A stretch of DNA of 64,000 nt from Methylococcaceae bacterium UBA6146. GTDB lineage: Bacteria > Pseudomonadota > Gammaproteobacteria > Methylococcales > Methylomonadaceae. Both the position numbers and the translations under genes were made by a program. Below the pieces are notes generated by a model. It was given only the letters and a program-made list of their open reading frames with translations, did no database searches and had not been told where the DNA came from. Positions 8,941 through 16,203 of this stretch are shown piece after piece (within the stretch, counting starts at the first letter, position 1; every line of letters starts with the position of its first letter). The DNA is taken from assembly GCA_002422395.1 (NCBI GenBank), contig DIUY01000012.1, positions 124,001 through 188,000 of the forward strand, in the 5' to 3' direction.

Positions 8941-8977
8941 ATAAAACCGCAACGGCCGCCGTAGCCGCCCGTTGCGG
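8941..8977 (-). terminator. Rho-independent terminator after apbC
   Basis: On the minus strand a 9-bp perfect stem (8969-8977 with 8947-8955, CCGCAACGG/CCGTTGCGG) is followed by TTTTAT. It starts 10 bases beyond the apbC stop codon and would separate apbC from dcd. Confidence 0.7.
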
Positions 8978-8986
8978 TGTTTTATC

Positions 8987-10078
8987 TCAGGTGTTTTGGA
9001 CAACAATGGTTGGAAAGCGGGTGCTGTAATCCTTGGCTTTTAAAGCCAGTTTTGCGGCGGTTTTACGGGCTATCGTTTTGTAAATCTGCGCGGCGCGGCT
9101 ATCGGGATCGGCGATTACAGTCGGATGGCCGGAGTCGGCATTTTGGCGGATGTTAATATCCAATGGTAATGCACCCAAGAAATCAATCTTATTGACTTCG
9201 GCCATCGCGATGCCACCGCCAGTGCCAAAAATAGCCTCTTCATGACCGCATTGTGAGCAAATATGCAGGCTCATGTTTTCGACCAACCCCAGCACGGGCA
9301 CGTTGACTTTGGCAAACATACCTAAGCCGCGTTGGGCATCAATCAAGGCAATATCTTGCGGGGTGGTGACAATAACCGCGCCGCTGACCGGAATCTGCTG
9401 CGCCAAGGTCAACTGAATGTCGCCAGTGCCGGGTGGCAAATCGACAATCAGATAATCGACATCCGCCCAGTTGGTGTCCCGCAATAATTGTTGCAAGGCA
9501 TTGGTCGCCATAGGGCCGCGCCAGATCATCGCTTGTTCAGCTTCCACCAGATAGCCTATCGACATGGTTTGTATGCCGTAGGCCATTTTAGGCATCATGG
9601 TTTTTTTATCGACACTTTCGGGGAAACCGGACAGACCCAGCATTGTCGGGATGCTGGGCCCGTAAATATCCGCATCCAGAATGCCGACCGTCGCACCTTC
9701 CGCCGCCAACGCCAGAGCCAGATTAACCGCCGTCGTCGATTTGCCGACGCCGCCTTTACCCGATGCCACGGCGATAATATTTTTGATATGGGGATGGGGC
9801 TTTAAGGCTTGTTGGACAGCATGGGAAATAATTTTTACCGTGACTTCGACAGTAATGGTGCCTATTCCGGGCAGGGATTTAAGCAATTCCTTAATAGCGC
9901 CCTGTAATTCAGGCAGATAACTTTTCGCAGGATAACCCAGTTCCAGTTTAACGCCGACGTTTTCGCCATCCAGCGTAATTGTCTTAACTGATTTTGCCGT
10001 GACCAGATCGACGCCGTGATGGGGATCGATAAATGTTCTTAGCAGATTTTCTACATCCGCTTTTTCAATGCTTGACAT
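8987..10078 (-). CDS. apbC: Iron-sulfur cluster carrier protein ApbC (Mrp/NBP35 family)
   Basis: A 363-residue P-loop ATPase that carries and transfers Fe-S clusters in the cytoplasm. The N-terminal ~90 residues are a DUF59/MIP18-like domain. The ATPase core follows with the deviant Walker A GKGGVGKSTTAVN, Walker B-type DYLIVDLPPGTGD, and the cluster-binding CxxC in HICSQCGHEEAIFG. Length and domain order match gammaproteobacterial ApbC. The start ATG at 10078 is preceded by CTGGAACAATC. A terminator-like hairpin follows the gene, and dcd lies downstream on the same strand. Confidence 0.95.
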   Translation of the reverse strand: MSSIEKADVENLLRTFIDPHHGVDLVTAKSVKTITLDGENVGVKLELGYPAKSYLPELQGAIKELLKSLPGIGTITVEVTVKIISHAVQQALKPHPHIKNIIAVASGKGGVGKSTTAVNLALALAAEGATVGILDADIYGPSIPTMLGLSGFPESVDKKTMMPKMAYGIQTMSIGYLVEAEQAMIWRGPMATNALQQLLRDTNWADVDYLIVDLPPGTGDIQLTLAQQIPVSGAVIVTTPQDIALIDAQRGLGMFAKVNVPVLGLVENMSLHICSQCGHEEAIFGTGGGIAMAEVNKIDFLGALPLDINIRQNADSGHPTVIADPDSRAAQIYKTIARKTAAKLALKAKDYSTRFPTIVVQNT

Positions 10079-10302
10079 GATTGTTCCAGATTAGTTGATA
10101 ATAAAAACCAGATGTTTTGCTCAGGATATAAGGAGTGTCCCGATTTTTCAATAGAATTCACGTTGTACGGGGCGACAATCTGGCTATCATTTTGATGGCA
10201 ATAACAGAAACCAGAAAACTATAACTTTGAAGTTTCATGTTTTCGTTTTTTAGTTTCTAGGGGAGAGCCATGCGCCGCGGGGGATGCTGGGGCAGACTTA
10301 GC

Positions 10303-10341
10303 TGTTCGCCCTGAGCCTTTTCGAAGGGTTCACCACGAACG
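10303..10341. repeat. Short intergenic repeat-like sequence (TTCGCCCTGAGCC...TTCGAAGGG)
   Basis: The sequence around TTCGCCCTGAGCC, TTCGAAGGG and CACCACGAAC resembles a short motif that recurs in the intergenic DNA of many environmental bacteria (gtgaGC-TTGTCGAA type). Only one copy is in this window, so calling it a repeat rests on recognition, not on internal comparison. Confidence 0.4.
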
Positions 10342-10346
10342 GCCAT

Positions 10347-10383
10347 AAAAAAACCCGCTGGAATTACTCCCAACGGGTTTTTT
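10347..10383 (-). terminator. Terminator after hps-phi
   Basis: On the minus strand, AACCCGTTGG pairs with CCAGCGGGTT (one mismatch) and is followed by a run of seven T. It begins 23 bases after the hps-phi stop codon. The plus strand also has a T-run, so it could act in both directions. Confidence 0.85.
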
Positions 10384-10405
10384 ACGTTTAACAGGCGATG
10401 GGCGA

Positions 10406-11581
10406 TTATTCCAAATTGGCGTGCCGCGAGCGCATTTCCTCTTCAGCAATGCCTTTTTCATGGATGATATGAGAAACCAAGGCTTCCAGGAAGAACAGCG
10501 TGGACAGTTCAAACACAGTGCCCATCGGCATACCTTCAACTTTGCCGTATTGTTCGGGCGCCCCCATCTGGAACACGCCGTCCGCCATATCGCCGATGGT
10601 TGATTTTTCCTTAGCGGTGATCAGCAGAATATCGGCGCCTACGTCCCTGGCTTTTTTCGTGAAGGCCACCAATTGTTCGGTCTCCCCGGAACCTGAAATG
10701 ATAATCAGCAAGTCGCCGCGTTTGATACTGGGCGTGACAATTTCACCCACTACGCTGACGTCATAGCCGCTGTGCATCAGACGCATTGCAAAAAACTTGC
10801 AGATCAATCCTGAACGCCCCGCGCCGGAGACGAAAATACGGGACGCCCTATCCAGCATGCGCGTTAATCTTGCGGCGTGGGAATCTTCCGTTGCGCTCAA
10901 GATAGAGTTGATTTTGTTGATGACCAGCTGCTGATGTGTCACTTTACCATCGGCGGCATCGCGTATCATGCGTGCCGCGTCGGCTGGGGAAGCGGCGCCA
11001 TAGATTGCCGCGCCCACCACGATAATATCAGCGCCTGAATCGACGACCTGTTTGACGGTCGATTGCTTGATGCCGCCGGCCACCGACAATCTGACCTTTA
11101 AGCCCAATGACGCAATAGCTTCCAAATCGGCAAACGGGGTTTGTCCCGCCGCCTGCGCATCAAGGCCAGTATGTACGCCGATGATATTTGCGCCCAGCTC
11201 GGCGGCGGCTTTCGCACAGGCAAGTTTGTCAGGTACATTGATCAAATCAATTTGCGCTTCCGCTTGGTGCGCCTTAGCGGCTTTAATGACGCCTTCGATG
11301 GTTGCCATGCCCGATACGCCTAGTACGGTGCATATGTCGGCGCCAGCCGCATAAAAAGGTGTCGCTTCGTATTCGCCTGCATCCATAGTCTTTAGATCGA
11401 CTAAAATCAGCTTGTCAGGAAACCGCGCCCTCAGTTCCGTAACCAGCGCTATGCCGTTGTGTTTGATACATGGCGTGCCGATTTCAAAAATATCAATATA
11501 AGGGGCCGCTTGTTCGGCAAGGTTTAGGGTCTGGTCAAAATCCAAAGAATCCAGCGCCAGTTGTATAAGTGGTCTAGCCAT
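10406..11581 (-). CDS. hps-phi: Fused 3-hexulose-6-phosphate synthase / 6-phospho-3-hexuloisomerase
   Basis: A bifunctional enzyme of the ribulose monophosphate pathway. The N-terminal half (about 1-210) condenses formaldehyde with ribulose 5-phosphate; the C-terminal half (about 215-391) isomerises the product to fructose 6-phosphate. The first half is a TIM-barrel Hps of the OMP decarboxylase superfamily (LALDSLDF, DLKTMDAG, VAGGI, VVGAAIYGA). The second is a SIS-domain Phi (SGAGRSGL, ISGSGET, and Glu-rich EEEMRSRHANLE end). GGAG eight bases before the ATG at 11581 fixes the start; an upstream in-frame ATG at 11599 is not preferred. Such fusions are typical of Methylococcales, which often also carry separate hps and phi genes. 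No other pathway gene is adjacent. A strong terminator follows. Confidence 0.96.
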   Translation of the reverse strand: MARPLIQLALDSLDFDQTLNLAEQAAPYIDIFEIGTPCIKHNGIALVTELRARFPDKLILVDLKTMDAGEYEATPFYAAGADICTVLGVSGMATIEGVIKAAKAHQAEAQIDLINVPDKLACAKAAAELGANIIGVHTGLDAQAAGQTPFADLEAIASLGLKVRLSVAGGIKQSTVKQVVDSGADIIVVGAAIYGAASPADAARMIRDAADGKVTHQQLVINKINSILSATEDSHAARLTRMLDRASRIFVSGAGRSGLICKFFAMRLMHSGYDVSVVGEIVTPSIKRGDLLIIISGSGETEQLVAFTKKARDVGADILLITAKEKSTIGDMADGVFQMGAPEQYGKVEGMPMGTVFELSTLFFLEALVSHIIHEKGIAEEEMRSRHANLE

Positions 11582-11716
11582 GTTGTATGCTCCAGTCAAT
11601 TATAATTATTTATACGGAATACCTACTTCTCGGCGAACTCTAAAACAGGAATCCAAGGATGTCAATTTTCTGGGGATAGCGTCGGGTACGGGGTTGTTGT
11701 GTGCTGCAAGGTGGTT

Positions 11717-12148
11717 TCAAATATGGCCGTTGATCCAGCGCACAATATCACCCGCATTCATTGCGCCCGATTGACGGGCAATCTCACGTCCGGCTTTAAA
11801 CAGGATCAGGGTGGGGATGCTGCGGATGTTGAATTGGCCGGCAATGCTTTGTTCCTGTTCGGTATCCAGCTTAGCTAAGCGCACCCGTGGTTCAAGATTA
11901 GCCGCCGCCTGCGCGTAGGCCGGCGCCATCATTTTGCATGGCCCGCACCAGGCCGCCCAGAAATCGACGACCACGGGAATATCATTGCGTGTGATGTGCT
12001 GCTGGAAACTGTCGCCCGTTAATTCCAGAGGATGACCATTGAATAAGGCCTGTTTGCATTTTCCGCAACGCGGTTGCTGGGCCAGACGCTCTGACGGGAT
12101 CCGGTTGACGGTATGGCAGTGCGGGCAAACAATATGCAGTGGGTTCAT
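11717..12148 (-). CDS. trxC: Thioredoxin 2 (TrxC)
   Basis: A 143-residue thioredoxin with an N-terminal zinc-binding extension (Cys8, Cys11, Cys28, Cys31) and the active site WCGPC (Cys68, Cys71). The zinc ribbon separates TrxC from ordinary TrxA. It reduces protein disulfides in the cytoplasm and is usually linked to oxidative stress. It stands 135 bases upstream of hps-phi on the same strand, so the two might be co-transcribed, but the gap is large. The C-terminal portion (FNIRSIPTLILFKAGRE) includes the cis-Pro loop. Confidence 0.95.
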   Translation of the reverse strand: MNPLHIVCPHCHTVNRIPSERLAQQPRCGKCKQALFNGHPLELTGDSFQQHITRNDIPVVVDFWAAWCGPCKMMAPAYAQAAANLEPRVRLAKLDTEQEQSIAGQFNIRSIPTLILFKAGREIARQSGAMNAGDIVRWINGHI

Positions 12149-12215
12149 TTTATAATCCTTAAGACAGATTTAGTTGAGCCCGATATAAGGCTGGCAACGT
12201 TAAAAATCAACATGT

Positions 12216-12722
12216 TCAAGTTCTTGGAAGCACCGGGCTTAAGGTGTTGTCGCTGACATTAATGGTGTAAGCCCGCCCGAAACCGGCCACATAACGGCCA
12301 TTTTCTGGTATTAATGCAAATAGGTGGAAATCACGTAATGAGCGCAACACGCCGACGACTTCGCCGAATTTATCCTGCAAGGCTTGTAACTGGACGCCGT
12401 AAACCGGTTCATCACCCGCTATTTCACAGACGTGGCAAGCAAACACTGCACGTTCCCGCGCAAAAAGGTTACGCGATTCGGATTCGATGCCGATAAACAT
12501 GACCGAAGCCTGCGGGTTGGCAAGCAAATTGGCGGTGTGCCCGGCCAGTTCACTGACAAAAATATAAAAACGGCCTGTGTGATCGCGCACAAAAGGCGCA
12601 TAGCTTAGGTCGGGAACACCGCTTGTTGTGGCGGTTGATAGCAACAGCGTTTGCTGTGCGGACATCAGTTCATGCAAGTCCTCAGCGATGCTGGTGTGGT
12701 TTTCAGTTTTATTTTTGTTCAT
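12216..12722 (-). CDS. PPOX-fold (HugZ-like) flavin/heme-binding protein
   Basis: A 168-residue protein of the pyridoxamine 5'-phosphate oxidase split-barrel superfamily. The N-terminus has the motif LLLSTATTSGVPDLSYAPFV followed by FYIFVSELAGHTANL and the strand ASVMFIG. It lacks the longer C-terminal domain of some HugZ proteins. Relatives bind FMN or heme and include heme-degrading enzymes, so a role in heme or flavin redox chemistry is possible but not shown. It lies 67 bases upstream of trxC on the same strand. Confidence 0.75.
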   Translation of the reverse strand: MNKNKTENHTSIAEDLHELMSAQQTLLLSTATTSGVPDLSYAPFVRDHTGRFYIFVSELAGHTANLLANPQASVMFIGIESESRNLFARERAVFACHVCEIAGDEPVYGVQLQALQDKFGEVVGVLRSLRDFHLFALIPENGRYVAGFGRAYTINVSDNTLSPVLPRT

Positions 12723-12921
12723 GGGATAAGCCTATGGCAAAGAATTTGCTTTTATAACTCTAACCGGAGCGTTGGCTAGGGCGGATACCTGAAAATTGAC
12801 AGGACAGGATTTTTTATTTCTGAACAATTCAGCTATGTTAAACCTTTAGCCGTCACTTTTAAGGTTATAGGCCGTACTAGATGGAAATAATTCAGACAAA
12901 CTTACAATAATAGGTGAAGCG

Positions 12922-14016
12922 ATGAAAATTGGCGTTCCAAAAGAAGTAAAGGACCAAGAGGGCAGAGTGGCGATAACGCCGACCGGTGTCCAGTATTTGT
13001 TCCAAAATGGTCACTCACTTGTTGTTGAGCAGGATGCTGGTTTAGGCTCTGGTTTTACCAATGAACAATACCAGCAGGCCGGTGCGCAGATAGTGTCTAC
13101 CGCCGAAGCCTGGGCGGTCGATCTGGTGGTGAAAGTGAAAGAACCCATGCCGTCCGAATATCAGTATCTGGACAGGCAACGGGTGTTTACCTTTTTCCAT
13201 CTCGCCGGTGTGACGCCTAGCCTGACTGAAGAGCTGCTAAAAAAAGGCACCACGGCGATTGCCTACGAAACGCTCGAAGACGAACATGGGCGCTTGCCCA
13301 TTCTTGCCCCGATGAGTGCGGTGGCCGGGAATATGGCAACACTAATGGGTAGCTATTATCTCGCCCGCTTTAATCATGGCAAAGGCACACAGCTGGGGAA
13401 AGTATTAGGCAAACGCCATGGCAAGGTCGTTGTGATTGGTGATGGCGTGGTCGGGCAACATGCGGCACAAGTGGCCTGCGGCATGGGTGCCGAGGTCTTT
13501 GTGGCGGGGATTGATCCGGACTTTATGCACAAGATAAAATCAACGGTATTGCCGGATGCGACGTTTTTTCTATCCAGTCCTGACGCTATCGGTCAGCATC
13601 TTGTCGATACCGATCTGGTGGTAGGCGCCATACTCTGCCGTGGCGCTCATGCGGCCAAAGTCGTCAGCGAAGTCATGATAAAGTCCATGGAAGCGGGCTC
13701 TGTTGTGGTAGATGTCAGTATCGATCAGGGCGGTTGCATAGAAACCTCAAGACCTACGACGCACTCCGATCCTGTATTTATAAAGCACGGTGTTGTGCAT
13801 TACTGCGTGACTAATATGCCGGGCGCTTATCCCAGGACATCAACACTTGCGCTGATGGATGCAACGCTGCCGTATATTCTCAAGATTGCCAATATCGATA
13901 AAGAAGCGTTAATGCGGGATAAAGGGCTGCTCAAAGCGGTCAATGTTTTTGACGGCAAAATCACTTGCCTAGCCGTCGCTGAGGCGTTGGGGATGCTGGA
14001 TAAATATCAGGGTTAG
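12922..14016 (+). CDS. ald: Alanine dehydrogenase
   Basis: Catalyses reversible NADH-dependent amination of pyruvate to L-alanine, a route of ammonium assimilation in several methanotrophs. The 364-residue protein begins MKIGVPKEVKDQEGRVA and keeps the pyruvate-binding Arg and Lys of this motif and the following KVKEP. The Rossmann motif is VVIGDGVVGQHAA, followed by the VDVSIDQGGCIETSRPTTHSD region and NMPGAYPRTST. Length is a little below the usual ~371. The gene is divergent from the PPOX-fold gene, with 199 bases between them. A TTGACA at 12796-12801 lacks a good -10 at the right distance. Confidence 0.95.
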   Translation: MKIGVPKEVKDQEGRVAITPTGVQYLFQNGHSLVVEQDAGLGSGFTNEQYQQAGAQIVSTAEAWAVDLVVKVKEPMPSEYQYLDRQRVFTFFHLAGVTPSLTEELLKKGTTAIAYETLEDEHGRLPILAPMSAVAGNMATLMGSYYLARFNHGKGTQLGKVLGKRHGKVVVIGDGVVGQHAAQVACGMGAEVFVAGIDPDFMHKIKSTVLPDATFFLSSPDAIGQHLVDTDLVVGAILCRGAHAAKVVSEVMIKSMEAGSVVVDVSIDQGGCIETSRPTTHSDPVFIKHGVVHYCVTNMPGAYPRTSTLALMDATLPYILKIANIDKEALMRDKGLLKAVNVFDGKITCLAVAEALGMLDKYQG

Positions 14017-14087
14017 CAGGAAAGTGGGATGCCCAGTTTAACGTTATCGTTCCGTTGGTTTTTTAGCAAATTAAGAGGTGAATCATT

Positions 14088-14471
14088 ATGGGTTGGAGAG
14101 AACGCAAACACGAAGAAACATATGCAGATGCAGACGTGGAAGAGCGCTTGAAAGAAGAGTTGCCGCACTGGTATCTGGAAAACGGCTGGATTAAGCGTAA
14201 ATATAAAACCAGTGGCTGGAAAGCGACATTAATGGTGGTCAATACTGTAGGGCATCTGGCGGAGGCGGCTTTTCACCACCCTGATCTGGCGGTTTCTTAT
14301 GCGTTTGTCATTGTCAAGCTGGTCAATCATGCGGCTAAAGGCATCACTAATAAGGATTTTGAGCTCGCACACAAAATTGAGGGCGTGATTATGTGGCAAC
14401 CAGGTAAGGAGGGAGGGGCGTTAGAAGGGACGCCTGATGACCCGCGTTTTAAATACATAAAATATGACTAG
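14088..14471 (+). CDS. phhB: Pterin-4a-carbinolamine dehydratase
   Basis: Predicted to dehydrate 4a-hydroxytetrahydrobiopterin (EC 4.2.1.96) and recycle pterin cofactors. The 127 residues contain the family core FHHPDLAVSYAFVIVKL followed by NHAAKGITNKDFELAHKIE, with the catalytic His pair in FHHPD. It has an N-terminal extension rich in Glu and Lys and a C-terminal extension beyond the usual ~100 residues. No phenylalanine hydroxylase gene is nearby; many such bacterial proteins instead act in molybdopterin or folate-related roles, so the substrate is uncertain. AGAGGTG upstream of the ATG gives a good ribosome site. It lies 71 bases after ald. Confidence 0.85.
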   Translation: MGWRERKHEETYADADVEERLKEELPHWYLENGWIKRKYKTSGWKATLMVVNTVGHLAEAAFHHPDLAVSYAFVIVKLVNHAAKGITNKDFELAHKIEGVIMWQPGKEGGALEGTPDDPRFKYIKYD

Positions 14472-14538
14472 CGTGACTGTTTTTTAAGCAGTCCGCCATG
14501 CCTTATATCGGTTGGAACGTTTGCCTATCGCTTCAAGT

Positions 14539-14587
14539 GCCGCTTCGCCCGGGCCGGTTTGGTTGCGCCGAGCTGAAGCGGCTTTGT
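14539..14587 (+). terminator. Possible long-loop terminator after phhB
   Basis: GCCGCTTC (14539-14546) and GAAGCGGC (14575-14582) form a perfect 8-bp stem with a 28-base GC-rich loop, followed by TTTGT. It lies between phhB (plus) and the convergent propeller-like gene (minus). The long loop makes the call weak. Confidence 0.35.
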
Positions 14588-14614
14588 AATCAGCAGATAT
14601 TTTCCATTTTTTGA

Positions 14615-15391
14615 TTATGCCAACCTGATGATGTGCACTTCGGTTGAGCCTGTGCCGGTGTTGCTTTTTTTGACTGAAAATAAGTTTCGGTCAACGGTGA
14701 TGCCAAATGTAAAGGTATGGTCGGTTTCGTGCAATGCAGTGCCTGTTTGTAGGGTGAATGCCTGGTAGTTGCTCGCAGCCGATAAAACGGCCACTTCGGT
14801 CGAGCCGGTGCCGGTGGCATTTTTCTTAATGGCGAACAGGTCACGGTTAGGCGCGAAAGAAAACTCGTAGTTATCACCGGTTTCGTGTAAGGCCGTGCCC
14901 GTTTGTAACGTGAATGCCTGGTAATTGCTGTCGGCAGACAGTATGCAAATCTCTGTGGAGCCAGTGCCTGTGTTGGCTTTTTTTATGCCTATCAAATCGC
15001 GGTTTTCAGCCAAGGTGAACTGGAAGGCGCCGTCTGTTTCGTGCAGGGGGGTACCTGTTTGCAAGCCAAATGCCTGATAACCGCTGTCAGTGGTCAAAAT
15101 GGCCACTTCAGTGGAACCGGTGGCGGTGCCATTTTTTTTAATGGCGAACAGATCGTGGTTGGGGGCCAGCAAGAATTGGAAGTTCGCATCTGTTTCATGC
15201 AAAGGCGTGCCGGTTTGCAAACTGAAAGTCTGATAATTGCTGTCGGCGGTCAAAACGGCTATTTCGGTGGAGCCGGTGCTAGTGCCATTTTTTTTGACCG
15301 CAAAAAGATCAAGGTTTCTGGTCGGTAAAAATTCAAAGTTAGCGTCTGTTTCGTGTAAGGCAGTGCCGGTTTGTAAAATAAACTCACCCAT
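14615..15391 (-). CDS. Five-repeat beta-propeller-like protein, possible lectin
   Basis: This 258-residue protein consists almost wholly of five repeats with an exact 52-residue period, starting at residues 6, 58, 110, 162 and 214. Each runs LQTGT(A/P)LHETD, a strand, NRDLFAIKK, TGSTEV and a strand ending YQAF. The last repeat stops early, and the N-terminal MGEFI supplies the matching strand, as in closed beta-propellers. The repeat number and size resemble tachylectin-2, a five-bladed propeller lectin. The repeat wording also resembles FG-GAP/VCBS-like repeats of fungal and bacterial secreted proteins, but without their DxDxDG calcium loops. There is no signal peptide or membrane segment. 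AAGGA lies upstream of the ATG. The function is unknown; sugar binding is inference. Confidence 0.75.
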   Translation of the reverse strand: MGEFILQTGTALHETDANFEFLPTRNLDLFAVKKNGTSTGSTEIAVLTADSNYQTFSLQTGTPLHETDANFQFLLAPNHDLFAIKKNGTATGSTEVAILTTDSGYQAFGLQTGTPLHETDGAFQFTLAENRDLIGIKKANTGTGSTEICILSADSNYQAFTLQTGTALHETGDNYEFSFAPNRDLFAIKKNATGTGSTEVAVLSAASNYQAFTLQTGTALHETDHTFTFGITVDRNLFSVKKSNTGTGSTEVHIIRLA

Positions 15392-15812
15392 TTGTCAATT
15401 AATTCCTTTGTTAATGTTAAGGCGTCTCATGTGGTTTCTTAGCGGTGGGATTATATGTTTTGTGTGTTACAAAATTGAGAAAATGTAAATCTGACAAATT
15501 AAATAATGTGAACCGGGTCTCATATTATTTTGATGGCGGTAAAAATGGTAATGATATTTTGGAGTCAAAAAAACATGTTTTTTGCCTTCGCTGTCGCTTA
15601 AGCATTTGAATGTTCACCACTACCCTTATTTTTTTGTTGATGGCGTAGATGGCGATGCCTTAATAAGGCTTTATTGGCCGAATCATATAGGATAGTTTTC
15701 CGGAAGACGGGGTTCTGGGCTTGGCTGGACAGTAAACGGCTGGATCTGGCATTATGCCGTTTCAAGACACCTTGTATTCCACAAGGTTGAGACAATCCTA
15801 TTAAGGTGACAC
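15392..15812. other. 421-bp region between divergent propeller-like gene and yjdM
   Basis: No gene is supported. Repeat copy 3 occupies about 15530-15625. The remainder must hold the promoters of the two flanking genes; I saw no clear consensus. The last bases before yjdM (TTAAGGTGACAC) form its ribosome-binding site. Confidence 0.55.
15530..15625 (+). repeat. Dispersed nested-palindrome repeat, copy 3
   Basis: Same orientation as copy 2. It shares GGTAATGATATTTTGGA, the palindrome centred on ACATGT, CGCTGTCGCTTAAGCATTTG and CACCACTACC. The right arm of the central palindrome has changed (GCCTTC instead of GACTCC), so this copy folds less perfectly. The outer ends (GATGGCGGTAAA and TTCACCACTACC) keep a partial inverted repeat. 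Confidence 0.87.
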
Positions 15813-16154
15813 ATGGATAACCTCCCAAAATGCCCGGCCTGTGGCTCAGAATTCACTTACGAAGATGGCGGCATGTACATCTGCCCTGAATGCGCGCATG
15901 AATGGCCGAAGGGTGGGGCTACCGAAGCGGGGGCTGATGACCGGATTATTAAGGATGCCAACGGGAACGTGTTACAAGACGGTGATGCCGTTACGGTCAT
16001 TAAAGACCTTAAAGTTAAGGGTTCGTCCTTAGTTGTTAAAGTGGGGACTAAGGTCAAAAATATCCGTTTGGTTGATGGTGACCATGACATTGATTGCAAA
16101 ATTGAGGGTATTGGGGCAATGAAGCTTAAATCTGAATTTGTCAAAAAAATCTAA
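15813..16154 (+). CDS. yjdM: Zinc-ribbon protein YjdM (PhnA family)
   Basis: A 113-residue protein of the PhnA/YjdM family. The N-terminus is a zinc ribbon with two CxxC pairs (CPACG and CPECA). The C-terminal domain starts DANGNVLQDGDAVTVIKDL and ends GIGAMKLKSEFVKKI, the standard SH3-like barrel of the family. Despite the old name PhnA, these proteins are not phosphonoacetate hydrolases and their role is not settled. The AAGGTGAC ribosome site sits six bases before the ATG. The gene stands alone and converges with rhlE. Confidence 0.92.
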   Translation: MDNLPKCPACGSEFTYEDGGMYICPECAHEWPKGGATEAGADDRIIKDANGNVLQDGDAVTVIKDLKVKGSSLVVKVGTKVKNIRLVDGDHDIDCKIEGIGAMKLKSEFVKKI

Positions 16155-16169
16155 TGGTGTGCGTGTGCC

Positions 16170-16191
16170 GCCCTATCGGGGCAGATAGGGC
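16170..16191. terminator. Hairpin between convergent yjdM and rhlE
   Basis: GCCCTATC (16170-16177) and GATAGGGC (16184-16191) form a perfect 8-bp stem with a 6-base loop in the 49-base gap between the two stop codons. There is no T-run on either side, so it is only a candidate two-way terminator. Confidence 0.4.
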
Positions 16192-16203
16192 GTAACGCAA
16201 GGT

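Larger units (their letters stand above)
10079..10405. other. 327-bp intergenic region between hps-phi and apbC
   Basis: No gene is supported. The region contains the upstream sequence of apbC (minus strand), a short repeat-like sequence at 10303-10341, and the strong terminator of hps-phi at 10347-10383. A weak promoter candidate for apbC on the minus strand (TTGTCG, 17 bases, TCTATT) lies near 10150-10180. Confidence 0.55.

Noticed and set aside
10079..10200. Minus-strand promoter candidate for apbC (TTGTCG, 17 bases, TCTATT)
   Set aside because: Both boxes match only four of six positions, which is common by chance in a region of this size. Mentioned in the intergenic entry but not called as a feature.
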